From the NCBI RefSeq assembly GCF_003386165.1, contig NZ_QRDV01000001.1, forward strand, positions 924,085-988,084: DNA of 64,000 nt. The letters are read 5' to 3'. The notes beneath the pieces are model-generated. The model was not told the DNA's origin, did not search any database, and was given only the letters and a program-made list of their open reading frames with translations. The stretch is from Winogradskyella eximia. GTDB taxonomy: Bacteria > Bacteroidota > Bacteroidia > Flavobacteriales > Flavobacteriaceae. The position numbers and the translations under genes were made by a program. Shown in pieces: positions 8,407 through 16,140 of the stretch; positions within the stretch are counted from its first letter, which is position 1, and every line of letters begins with the position of its first letter.

Positions 8407-9306
8407 ATGAAAACAAAAATCACAATCTTACTATCAGCACTAATTCTGATGTCGTCATGCCAGCCATCAATCGAAGACACTGTTGATTTAAATGTTCAAA
8501 ATTGGATTCATGGTTCTCAAAACTGTGAAAATAATATTGACCCACCAATTCAGGTCGTTAAGTATAATAGCAATACTTATATTTTACGTCAAAACAAGTG
8601 TATAAATTACGAAGCGCCTTTTATGTTTCTATTTTTTGGTGAGAACAAAGCGCTATTAATGGATACTGGAGCTACTCAAGAAGATGATATTTTTCCGCTT
8701 TATGAAACTGTAAATAAAATTATTAACGATTGGTCTAAAAAGAATGGAGAAGTTGAATTAATTGTTGCTCATACTCATAAGCATGGAGACCACTATGCTG
8801 GCGATGGACAATTCAAAGGAAAACCAAACACTTCTGTAATCGGTCTTGAAGTTAACGATGTACAAGATTTTTTTAAGATAGCAAACTGGCCCGAAGAAGT
8901 TGTAGATTATGATTTAGGAAATCGCATGATGAAAATAATACCAATTCCTGGACACCAAGCGTCTTCAATTGCGGTTTATGATACTTCGACGAAAATTCTC
9001 TTGACTGGAGACACTTTTTATCCTGGTAGACTATACATAAATGATTGGATTGCTTTTAAAATGAGTATTGAAAGACTTGTAAAATTCACCGACATTAATG
9101 AGGTTTCAACCATACTTGGAAATCACATTGAAATGACTCAAACAGCTGGAGTTGATTATCCCATGGGAAGTATCTACCAACCTAAAGAGCATCAACTTCC
9201 ATTAAGTGTGCTCACATTAAAAGAACTGTCAAGCACTCTCACAAAATTGGGAGATACACCGACAAAACAAATTCATGATAGCTTCATAATATATCCAGTC
9301 GATTAA
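8407..9306 (+). CDS. Metallo-beta-lactamase-fold lipoprotein hydrolase
   Basis: This 299-aa protein has a lipoprotein signal (lipobox LMSSC, lipidated Cys 18). The MBL metal motif HTHKHGDH is at residues 122-129, giving His124, His126, Asp128 and His129. Further ligands are in PIPGHQASS, the bridging Asp in LLTGDTFY and a late His in LGNHIEMTQ. All ligand positions of a dinuclear zinc hydrolase are therefore present. The family spans beta-lactamases, glyoxalase II, lactonases and quorum-quenching enzymes, and the substrate cannot be assigned. It is probably anchored in the periplasm or outer membrane. Confidence 0.85.
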   Translation: MKTKITILLSALILMSSCQPSIEDTVDLNVQNWIHGSQNCENNIDPPIQVVKYNSNTYILRQNKCINYEAPFMFLFFGENKALLMDTGATQEDDIFPLYETVNKIINDWSKKNGEVELIVAHTHKHGDHYAGDGQFKGKPNTSVIGLEVNDVQDFFKIANWPEEVVDYDLGNRMMKIIPIPGHQASSIAVYDTSTKILLTGDTFYPGRLYINDWIAFKMSIERLVKFTDINEVSTILGNHIEMTQTAGVDYPMGSIYQPKEHQLPLSVLTLKELSSTLTKLGDTPTKQIHDSFIIYPVD

Positions 9307-9332
9307 AAATACTGACACTAACAAAGTGTGCA

Positions 9333-9458
9333 GTTTGCGTAAGTATAACACCAGACGGTAAATACCTTTTCTTTAGTAGAAATGTAGGATCAGACGATTT
9401 TGAAAATGTGGATATACTTTGGGTAAGCGCGGAGGTAATAAAAAAACTAAGGAAATAA
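9333..9458 (+). pseudogene. 3' fragment of a TolB/PD40-type beta-propeller gene
   Basis: The frame at 9333-9458 reads VCVSITPDGKYLFFSR, followed by a stretch ending DILWVSAEVIKKLRK and a stop. TPDGKYLFFSR and DILWVSA are the typical last blade and tail of PD40/WD40-like periplasmic proteins. Nothing upstream encodes the remaining blades, since the MBL gene ends 27 bp earlier. It is thus a gene remnant left at a junction. Confidence 0.65.
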
Positions 9459-9540
9459 AACAACAACTTCTGCCAACAAAGATGTATACATCTCACAACT
9501 AACTAGTTACATAGTTAAAGCATATTTGGAAAAAACAGAT

Positions 9541-10170
9541 TTATCTTTCATTAGAATCTATAATTTCATAAAATTCTTTCTTTCCTTTTACAGTAAGATA
9601 AGGATAAAGTATACTTAATAAAGTATTTGCTTTTTTTTCTATTACACTCTCATTAATTTTCCCTCCATATAATACGGTAGAATACAACCAAGTATTACTA
9701 TAAAGAATCATTTGTTCGGCAAGATTTTGGCATTCCCAATCCAGTATAGATACTTTCATTAATTTATTCTTTTTTAATTGAGTAAATAAAAAGATATAAC
9801 TCTCATATCGTGAATCATATATTTTATGAAAATGAGTTTTAATATTATCATTTAAATTTAATATATTGTATAAGTCTGTCCAGAAAAATTGATAATCAAT
9901 CATTCGCTTCATGGTTAACTTAATTTCAATTTTTATTTGATTTATAGAAACTTCCATCTCAGAGAAACTTGAGAGTCTATAGTCAAATTCTTTTGTCATT
10001 TCAAAATATAAAGCCTCCAAAATTTCTTCACGTTTTTTAAAATGATAATTTAAATTCCCTGAACTCATCTTTAATGTTTTTGCAATCATTCTAATAGTTA
10101 CTGAACTATAAGATTGCTCATTAAATAAGTGCCTTGAATTATCCAATATTTTTTCTTTTGTCGATTTCAT
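9541..10170 (-). CDS. TetR family transcriptional regulator
   Basis: This 209-aa protein has an N-terminal TetR helix-turn-helix at about residues 8-55 (KILDNSRHLFNEQ, then TIRMIAKTLKMSSGNLNYHF). The alpha-helical C-terminal domain is unrecognised and presumably binds ligand. The start at 10170 overlaps the first of two 18-bp dyads, so autorepression is likely. It is divergent from the CPBP protease gene at 10238, which is the natural target. Confidence 0.85.
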   Translation of the reverse strand: MKSTKEKILDNSRHLFNEQSYSSVTIRMIAKTLKMSSGNLNYHFKKREEILEALYFEMTKEFDYRLSSFSEMEVSINQIKIEIKLTMKRMIDYQFFWTDLYNILNLNDNIKTHFHKIYDSRYESYIFLFTQLKKNKLMKVSILDWECQNLAEQMILYSNTWLYSTVLYGGKINESVIEKKANTLLSILYPYLTVKGKKEFYEIIDSNER

Positions 10171-10217
10171 TAGTAAACTTGTCCTAATTTAAATTATTAT
10201 TAGTAAATTTGTCCTAA
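10170..10217. promoter_or_regulatory. Paired TetR operators in divergent promoter
   Basis: Two near-identical 18-bp boxes, TTAGTAAACTTGTCCTAA (10170-10187) and TTAGTAAATTTGTCCTAA (10200-10217), differ at one base. Their starts are 30 bp apart, about three helical turns, and each is an imperfect dyad with outer TTAG/CTAA. They occupy nearly all of the 67-bp gap between the TetR gene and the CPBP gene. This is the expected pattern for cooperative TetR dimers. Confidence 0.7.
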
Positions 10218-10237
10218 AATTACATAAAAACAATTAG

Positions 10238-10954
10238 ATGAATGATATGGAACCACAAAAGAAATCCTTTAATATTAAAATACTTGTAGAAATAACAATT
10301 GTATTCCTAACTATATTGAGCATAAAACACCTTGCGGATTATTTCGACGTAATTGGTGCTGGCTCAATAGCAATTTGGTGTGGTATTATAGTTAGTACGA
10401 TTTTCATGAAACAAAAAAAAATAAACTGGAAAGAGCTTGGGCCTAAGATTCCAAAAGGCACAAAAAATTGGATGATTAATATATTGATAACACTTGGCAC
10501 TGTAATACTAGTTTTTTCAATTATGGGACTAATTGTAAAACCAATATTGGAAAGTTTTGGCCTAACGAACCCAGCAGGTGTAGCTGATAGATTTGCCTTT
10601 TTTATGGGAAAACCTCTTGTGTTTATAGGTTACCTAATTACAGTTGTTTGGTTTGGTGCAGCCTTAGGTGAAGAATTGTTATTTCGCGGATATTTACTAA
10701 ATAGATTGGTTGATTGTACTGGAAATAATACATTGGGAATAATTATAGCATTAATTATACATGCTGTAATATTTGGAATGTTACACATTTACCAAGGATT
10801 AGCAGGTGTTATTGCCACTGGTTGTATTGCCCTTATATTTGGTTCAGTCTATTTTATAATTAAGCGAAAACTTTTTCCTATAATAATTGCACATGGAATT
10901 ATTAACTCTCTTAGTCTTATTGGATTATATTTTAATAATGGCGTTATAAGTTAG
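10238..10954 (+). CDS. CPBP family intramembrane glutamic protease
   Basis: This 238-aa polytopic protein has the complete CPBP signature. The EExxxR motif is GEELLFRGYLLNRL, followed by the two His-containing helices HAVIFGMLHIYQG and IIAHGIINSL. The family (Rce1-like) cleaves membrane peptides or tailors bacteriocins; the substrate here is unknown. It is intact, unlike the paralogue at 7669. The TetR boxes directly upstream imply regulated expression, perhaps in response to a small molecule sensed by the TetR. Confidence 0.85.
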   Translation: MNDMEPQKKSFNIKILVEITIVFLTILSIKHLADYFDVIGAGSIAIWCGIIVSTIFMKQKKINWKELGPKIPKGTKNWMINILITLGTVILVFSIMGLIVKPILESFGLTNPAGVADRFAFFMGKPLVFIGYLITVVWFGAALGEELLFRGYLLNRLVDCTGNNTLGIIIALIIHAVIFGMLHIYQGLAGVIATGCIALIFGSVYFIIKRKLFPIIIAHGIINSLSLIGLYFNNGVIS

Positions 10955-11156
10955 AGATAAAGAATTGTATAAAACCTACAACCAACAAAGATGTATATAA
11001 AAAAAAGCAATCCTCTGCTGAGACTATCATGATGAAAGACAATATTTAAGTCATAAATTCTCTTGTCTTCAATTAGTATTTTTTTAGCAATTAATCCAAG
11101 CCTTAAATATTTCATAGCCTAAATTCCTAAAATTAATAACAAACGCTTATCTCTTC

Positions 11157-11219
11157 TTATTCGCGCTCATGTATTTCTTTTTTCTATTTTTAAAGAAAAT
11201 ACGTTGCTTTGTTATTCAT
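11157..11219 (+). promoter_or_regulatory. Promoter/operator block shared with 13052-13110
   Basis: CGCTCATGTA (11164-11173), a T-rich stretch, AAAGAAA (11192-11198) and TTTGT (11208-11212) occur here in the same order as upstream of the lipoprotein gene at 13134. The block includes an in-frame ATG at 11169, but sharing of the sequence upstream of another gene argues that it is regulatory, with translation starting at 11220. Confidence 0.5.
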
Positions 11220-12305
11220 ATGAGTTTAAGTTATACCAAGAAAATATCAAAAACCCGTTTGTATTGGCTTTGCCAATTGATGGGCTGGTGCTTGGTGTCA
11301 ACTTATTGGGCATACACCGTATATACTAGAGATAATTATGGGATTTTTTATACATTTTTAAATTATGTTTTAGATGTGGCAATTGGAATTATCTTGACGC
11401 ATATGTATAGAATATATGCATTAAAAGCTAACTGGAGTCAATTGCCAATTAAAAAGTTAATTATTAGTGTAATACCAAGTATACTTTTGTTAGCGCTTCT
11501 ATACGTGTTAATAAACAACTTAAAATGGTATGCGTATTGGACTTTTCTTGCAGGCGAGGATAAAAATTTCTTTGAAGCCATTATGTATTGGGATCCAATT
11601 TTACTTACAGGACTTCGATTAATGTCTATTTGGATATTGGCGTATCACTTGTATCATTACTATCAAAAAGAAGTGGTTACGGCAAGAGAGAATGCGCAAC
11701 TTTCCTTAATCGCAAAACAAGCCCAGTTAGATAATTTATCAGCGCAATTGAATCCACATTTCTTATTCAACTCTTTAAATTCTATTAAATCATTAGTCAT
11801 CGAAAACCCAAACGTTGCAAGAAGAGCTATTGATTTATTATCAGATTTGCTGCGGTCATCCTTATATGAAAAAGACAAAGATTTAACACCTATTAAAAAT
11901 GAATTGGCTTTAGTTTATGATTACATTGAATTAGAAAAGTTGCGTTTTGAGGAACGACTGCAACTCAAAACGAATATTGAAGAAGACCTTGGTCAATATA
12001 AGATTCCCACCTTAAGTATTCAGTTGTTAATCGAAAACGCCATTAAACATGGCATCGATTTAAAAGTTGATGGTGGCGTTATTAACTTAAAAATTAAAAA
12101 GAAGGATAGTCATATTCATATTACGGTTGAAAATCCTGGAATAATTAATCAAAATAAAAGTGTTGGATTAGGTCTCGAAAATTTAAAAAAACGCTTAGAA
12201 ATTCAATATAAAGGTAAGGCTGGTTTTAGTTTAACAGCGACTGAAAATAACCATGTTTGCGCAGAACTAATAATTCCAATGCATATAAACGATGAAAAGA
12301 TTTAA
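11220..12305 (+). CDS. LytS-type sensor histidine kinase
   Basis: This 361-aa protein starts at ATG 11220 (MSLSYTKK). Four membrane segments occupy about residues 15-145 and a short coiled coil follows. The His_kinase domain has the phospho-acceptor box QLNPHFLFNSLNS and a degenerate HATPase (IENAIKHGI, GLGLENLKKRL). In this family the kinase autophosphorylates and passes phosphate to a LytTR regulator, here the overlapping downstream gene. The sensed signal is unknown; there is no extracellular domain, so a membrane stimulus is likely. Confidence 0.88.
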   Translation: MSLSYTKKISKTRLYWLCQLMGWCLVSTYWAYTVYTRDNYGIFYTFLNYVLDVAIGIILTHMYRIYALKANWSQLPIKKLIISVIPSILLLALLYVLINNLKWYAYWTFLAGEDKNFFEAIMYWDPILLTGLRLMSIWILAYHLYHYYQKEVVTARENAQLSLIAKQAQLDNLSAQLNPHFLFNSLNSIKSLVIENPNVARRAIDLLSDLLRSSLYEKDKDLTPIKNELALVYDYIELEKLRFEERLQLKTNIEEDLGQYKIPTLSIQLLIENAIKHGIDLKVDGGVINLKIKKKDSHIHITVENPGIINQNKSVGLGLENLKKRLEIQYKGKAGFSLTATENNHVCAELIIPMHINDEKI

Positions 12306-13014
12306 AACCATAATCATTGATGATGAACGTTTAGCAAGAGAAGAAGTAAAACGTGCATTAGAAAAACATACAGAGTTTGAAATTATTGGTGAAGCTAGTC
12401 ATGTAGATGATGCCATAACTTTAATTGAAGACTTACAACCAGACCTATTGTTTTTAGATATTCATATGCCTGGGAAATCTGGGTTTGATTTACTGGAAGA
12501 ACTAACAAATGTGCCTGACGTCGTTTTTACAACGGCCTATGATCAATATGCTGTAAAAGCGTTTGAGATGAATGCTTTAGACTATTTGGTAAAACCTTTA
12601 AGAGATGAACGTTTTTCTAAAACTATTGAAAAGGTAAAGGAAGAACTTTCTAATAGGGTAAAATTAGAGCCTACAACATTACCGATGCATCAAAAGATAT
12701 TTATAAAAGATGGTGAAAATTGTCATTTTATTCCACTCATAGATATTTATTTTATTGAATCTTTAGAAAATTACGCACGTCTTTATTTTGGTTCGGATAA
12801 AGCAATGATAAAGCGTTCTTTAAATTTATTAGCAGAAAAATTAGACCCTAAAGTCTTTTTCCGTGTGAATCGAAGTCAAATGATTAACATACATTACATC
12901 AAAAAGATTCACCCCTACTTCAATAATAAATTACAAATTATATTAACCACTGGTGAAAAAGTAGAAGTATCTAGCAGGCAGTCCGTTAAGTTTAAAAACT
13001 GGAATAGTTTATAA
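12292..13014 (+). CDS. LytTR family response regulator
   Basis: This 240-aa protein has an N-terminal receiver with phospho-acceptor Asp in DLLFLDIHMPGKSG (about residue 55) and the switch Lys in YLVKPL. The C-terminal LytTR DNA-binding domain runs from about residue 140 (IFIKDGENCHFIPL to VFFRVNRSQMINIHYIKKI). Its start overlaps the kinase gene by 14 bp, showing translational coupling. The shared block upstream of both this operon and the gene at 13134 is a plausible target. Confidence 0.9.
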   Translation: MKRFKTIIIDDERLAREEVKRALEKHTEFEIIGEASHVDDAITLIEDLQPDLLFLDIHMPGKSGFDLLEELTNVPDVVFTTAYDQYAVKAFEMNALDYLVKPLRDERFSKTIEKVKEELSNRVKLEPTTLPMHQKIFIKDGENCHFIPLIDIYFIESLENYARLYFGSDKAMIKRSLNLLAEKLDPKVFFRVNRSQMINIHYIKKIHPYFNNKLQIILTTGEKVEVSSRQSVKFKNWNSL

Positions 13015-13051
13015 AGAGAAAATCGCTGAGTTTTCTAACGTTCATTGACTT

Positions 13052-13110
13052 TTATTTACGCTCATGTACTTTTCCTTTTTTGAAAGAAACAGACGCCTTT
13101 ACTTTGTACT
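13052..13110 (+). promoter_or_regulatory. Promoter/operator block shared with 11157-11219
   Basis: Contains CGCTCATGTA (13059-13068), a T tract, AAAGAAA (13083-13089) and TTTGT (13103-13107), collinear with the block before the kinase gene at 11220. It lies 24 bp upstream of the lipoprotein start. The most economical reading is that both units answer to the LytTR regulator between them. Confidence 0.5.
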
Positions 13111-13133
13111 ATAATTAATTTAAAATCCTTATT

Positions 13134-13754
13134 ATGAAGTATTTAAAAGTAGTATTTAATATAGAAAGAATCGTATATCTAGTGCTAATTTCATTGTTGA
13201 TATCTTGTAATGAAAACACTGTTTCATTAGCAGAACAACCAACCTTAGCTGATTATACAGTTGGAGAACAATGGACTTGGAAATATAAAGGCATAACCAC
13301 TGAAGGCGAAGTGCGTTCAGAAGGCAAAGATACAAGAGAAATAGTACATATAGCTGATGGTTTAGGTATGGTCATTGGAAAAGACACGATTCCAGTTTCG
13401 GACATTGTAAAGCCAGAAGAAAGCGAAACACCAAGATACAAATGGCCTTTAGAAGTGGGAAAGAAGTGGAAATATGAGAAAAATTGGACAAGTCAAGATG
13501 GTACCACAGGAACACAAAGTCAAAAGGCAAAAGTATTATCATATAAAGAAGAAACTGTAGACGCTGGAACCTTTATGGCGTACACCATAGAATACAAGGG
13601 GAGCGTTTCTAATTCTAGAGGCTACAACGCACAAACAGATGAAGTTTGGTTGTATGCACCAGAACTAAAAAACTTTATTAAGATGACGCAAACTCAAGAT
13701 GGCTTTTTGTACAATGAAGAGTTAATCCAGTACATAGACCCAAATAGGAAATAG
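13134..13754 (+). CDS. Lipoprotein of unknown function
   Basis: This 206-aa protein has an N-terminal hydrophobic segment ending in the lipobox LLISC (Cys about 25), so it should be a membrane-anchored lipoprotein. The mature part is rich in beta-type sequence with repeated Trp, including VGEQWTWKYKG and VGKKWKYEKNW. These resemble DUF3108-like or lipocalin-like outer-envelope proteins, although I cannot name the family. It lies 120 bp downstream of the LytTR gene behind a duplicated promoter block and 32 bp before the CocE-type peptidase. Confidence 0.7.
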   Translation: MKYLKVVFNIERIVYLVLISLLISCNENTVSLAEQPTLADYTVGEQWTWKYKGITTEGEVRSEGKDTREIVHIADGLGMVIGKDTIPVSDIVKPEESETPRYKWPLEVGKKWKYEKNWTSQDGTTGTQSQKAKVLSYKEETVDAGTFMAYTIEYKGSVSNSRGYNAQTDEVWLYAPELKNFIKMTQTQDGFLYNEELIQYIDPNRK

Positions 13755-13786
13755 TTAGTTTTTTATCAATTTTCAAACGTAAAACA

Positions 13787-16000
13787 ATGAAAAAGTCAGT
13801 CCTTTTATTATTTCTAATTGCAATTAGTAGCACTTCTTTTGCACAAGAATTGCCATTTAAAAAGGTGAAACTATCAGATTCAATAGCGCTTGAAAACCAA
13901 ATGCAGCAATTAGCCGCAATCTGTGATACTCAAAATTTATCAGAATTAGACCTGTTTAAGTTCCAGTTAATAAGAGGTGAATATGAAGACGCATTAGCTT
14001 CAATAAAAAAAAGAGTAGCAGAAACACCAATAGATCAAAGGCAGTATTTAGATGTATACATCCATTATGTAGAGGCAAAGCTATCTACGAACTTCAAAGA
14101 CGCGTTTAAAAAATCTTACAACAAATACGTAAAGAATTCTGATGACATACAAGTTCTTAATTTAGATAAAGCCTTGATAGTTAGAGACCCAACTGATTAT
14201 TACGTTAGTAATTTTAATACCACGTATACTAGTATTAATTCTGAAAAGATATCACAGCCTATAGCTATAGATTTAGTAAAAAAGTACTTTTTAAAATCGG
14301 TGTTTTCATCAACTAGAGCTATTTATTTTGAAGAAATAAAACAAGATCATAAACGCAGATATGTCGTAAATGATAGTATTGTCATTCCTATGAAAGATGG
14401 TGCCGAAGTTTCAATGGTAGTAGTTAAACGCAAGGGAAATTCAACAGCTAAAAAATCTGCCATATTGGTATCTTCTATTTATGCAGGCACCAATGAAGCT
14501 TCTGCTATGTTATCAGCATCTAAAGGCTATATAGGCGTTATTGCCAATACAAGAGGAAAACGGTTGAGTAAAAGCGACATAAAACCACTTGAATATGAAC
14601 ATACTGATGTGTATGAAGTCATTGATTGGATTAGTAAACAATCTTGGTCTAATCAAAAAGTAGCCATGTTTGGAGGGAGTTACAATGGTTTTACACAATG
14701 GGCTTCTATGAAACATAAGGTGCATCCTGCATTAAAAACCATTGTTCCTATGGTTGCTATTGCACCAGGTATTGATTACCCAATGGAAAACAATATCCTC
14801 CACAATTATTCATATTCTTGGAATTTTTATGTAACCAATAACAAGTTTTTAGATTTTGAAGCTTCAAATGATTTTAAGCGTTGGAATTCTTTAAAAAACA
14901 CCTGGTACAAAACAGGAGTAGCGTTTAACAAATTAGATAGTTTAGATGGTCGGGTAAATACATTATGGAATACTTATATGCAACATCCTAGTTATGACGA
15001 CTTCTGGAAAAAAATGATACCATACCAACAAGAATTTGCTAAAATTGACATTCCGATTTTAACCATAACAGGGTATTATGATGACTCACAAAGAGGAGCC
15101 ATATATTATTACAATGAACATCATAAATATGCAAAAAATCCAAATCATTATTTGTTAGTTGGGCCTTATGATCATTGGGCTGCACAAACGAAACCAGAAG
15201 AAAGTCTAAGAAATTACAAATTAGATAAAGCTGCTTTGATAAACATCGAAGAAGAACTAATTTACCAATGGTTTGATTACATTTTGAACGGAAAAGCAAA
15301 ACCGAGTATTTTAAAAGATAAAGTCAACTTCCAAGTCATGGGTACGAATACCTGGATGCACAAACCAAGTTTAAGCGCCATGACCAATGATACTTTAACA
15401 TTTCATTTAAGTGCTGATAAAACCAACGATTTTTATGCCTTAAAATCAAAAGCAAATAATTTAGAGATTCAAATGTCTGTTGATTTTAAGGATCGAAAGA
15501 GTATGACTAACACAGAGTATTATCCTTGGCCTTTGGAACGTGACCAAATCAATTTAAAAGATGGTTTAATTTTTAAATCTGAAGCGCTAAAGGAAGATGT
15601 AATTATAAATGGCTCTTTTTTAGGGAATCTTGAATTTTCAATAAATAAAAAAGATGTTGATTATTCTGTAATCGTATATGAATTGACTCCAGAAGGGAAC
15701 TATTTTCATTTAAGCTATTATATTGGTAGAGCGAGCTATGCTAAAGATAGAGAACAAAGAAATTTATTGATACCGAATCAAAAGACGAAAGTGTCTTTCG
15801 ACAATTCGAAACTAATCAGTAAAAAATTAGAAAAAGGGAGTCGCATTGTAGTGGTGGTTAATGTCAATAAAAACAATAATGCTCAAATTAATTATGGTAC
15901 TGGAAAGGATGTTAATAAAGAAAGTATTAAAGATGCTGAAATTCCATTAGAGATAATTTTTACAGGAAACAGCAGTATTTCTTTGCCAATTTGGAACTGA
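13787..16000 (+). CDS. Secreted CocE/NonD-family X-Pro peptidase-like hydrolase
   Basis: This 737-aa protein has a signal peptide (cleaved near SFAQ, residue 20). A helical region of about 130 residues follows, then the alpha/beta hydrolase. The nucleophile is in FGGSYNGFTQW, the acid Asp in GYYDDSQRGA and the His in GPYDHWAAQ. The C-terminal part from about residue 500 is the jelly-roll domain found in PepX, CocE and acylamino-acid hydrolases. The family cleaves X-Pro dipeptides or acyl esters, and substrate choice is not predictable. Likely periplasmic. Confidence 0.88.
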   Translation: MKKSVLLLFLIAISSTSFAQELPFKKVKLSDSIALENQMQQLAAICDTQNLSELDLFKFQLIRGEYEDALASIKKRVAETPIDQRQYLDVYIHYVEAKLSTNFKDAFKKSYNKYVKNSDDIQVLNLDKALIVRDPTDYYVSNFNTTYTSINSEKISQPIAIDLVKKYFLKSVFSSTRAIYFEEIKQDHKRRYVVNDSIVIPMKDGAEVSMVVVKRKGNSTAKKSAILVSSIYAGTNEASAMLSASKGYIGVIANTRGKRLSKSDIKPLEYEHTDVYEVIDWISKQSWSNQKVAMFGGSYNGFTQWASMKHKVHPALKTIVPMVAIAPGIDYPMENNILHNYSYSWNFYVTNNKFLDFEASNDFKRWNSLKNTWYKTGVAFNKLDSLDGRVNTLWNTYMQHPSYDDFWKKMIPYQQEFAKIDIPILTITGYYDDSQRGAIYYYNEHHKYAKNPNHYLLVGPYDHWAAQTKPEESLRNYKLDKAALINIEEELIYQWFDYILNGKAKPSILKDKVNFQVMGTNTWMHKPSLSAMTNDTLTFHLSADKTNDFYALKSKANNLEIQMSVDFKDRKSMTNTEYYPWPLERDQINLKDGLIFKSEALKEDVIINGSFLGNLEFSINKKDVDYSVIVYELTPEGNYFHLSYYIGRASYAKDREQRNLLIPNQKTKVSFDNSKLISKKLEKGSRIVVVVNVNKNNNAQINYGTGKDVNKESIKDAEIPLEIIFTGNSSISLPIWN

Positions 16001-16075
16001 TTTCAATAACTGTTAGAATCTCATCTCTTAAGTAAAATAAAGTTTAAATGTGCCTTTATTTAAAGGAATAAGCGC

Positions 16076-16136
16076 AGATGTCATAAAGATGTCATAAGCT
16101 TGGCGCAAGTGCCAGTAAGGTTTGTATTTAATTTTG
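16076..16136 (+). promoter_or_regulatory. 11-bp tandem repeat and possible promoter before serine hydrolase
   Basis: AGATGTCATAA is repeated exactly head-to-tail (16076-16086, 16087-16097), one helical turn apart. TAATTTTG (16129-16136) fits the Bacteroidota -7 consensus TAnnTTTG. If it is used, transcription would begin close to 16143, favouring the internal ATG at 16162 over that at 16141. The conflict is unresolved. Confidence 0.35.
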
Positions 16137-16140
16137 TCCC

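Noticed and set aside
11169-11219. Upstream ATG for the LytS-type kinase
   Set aside because: The segment duplicates a promoter block found before another gene and would add a Phe/Leu-rich stretch not expected in the family.
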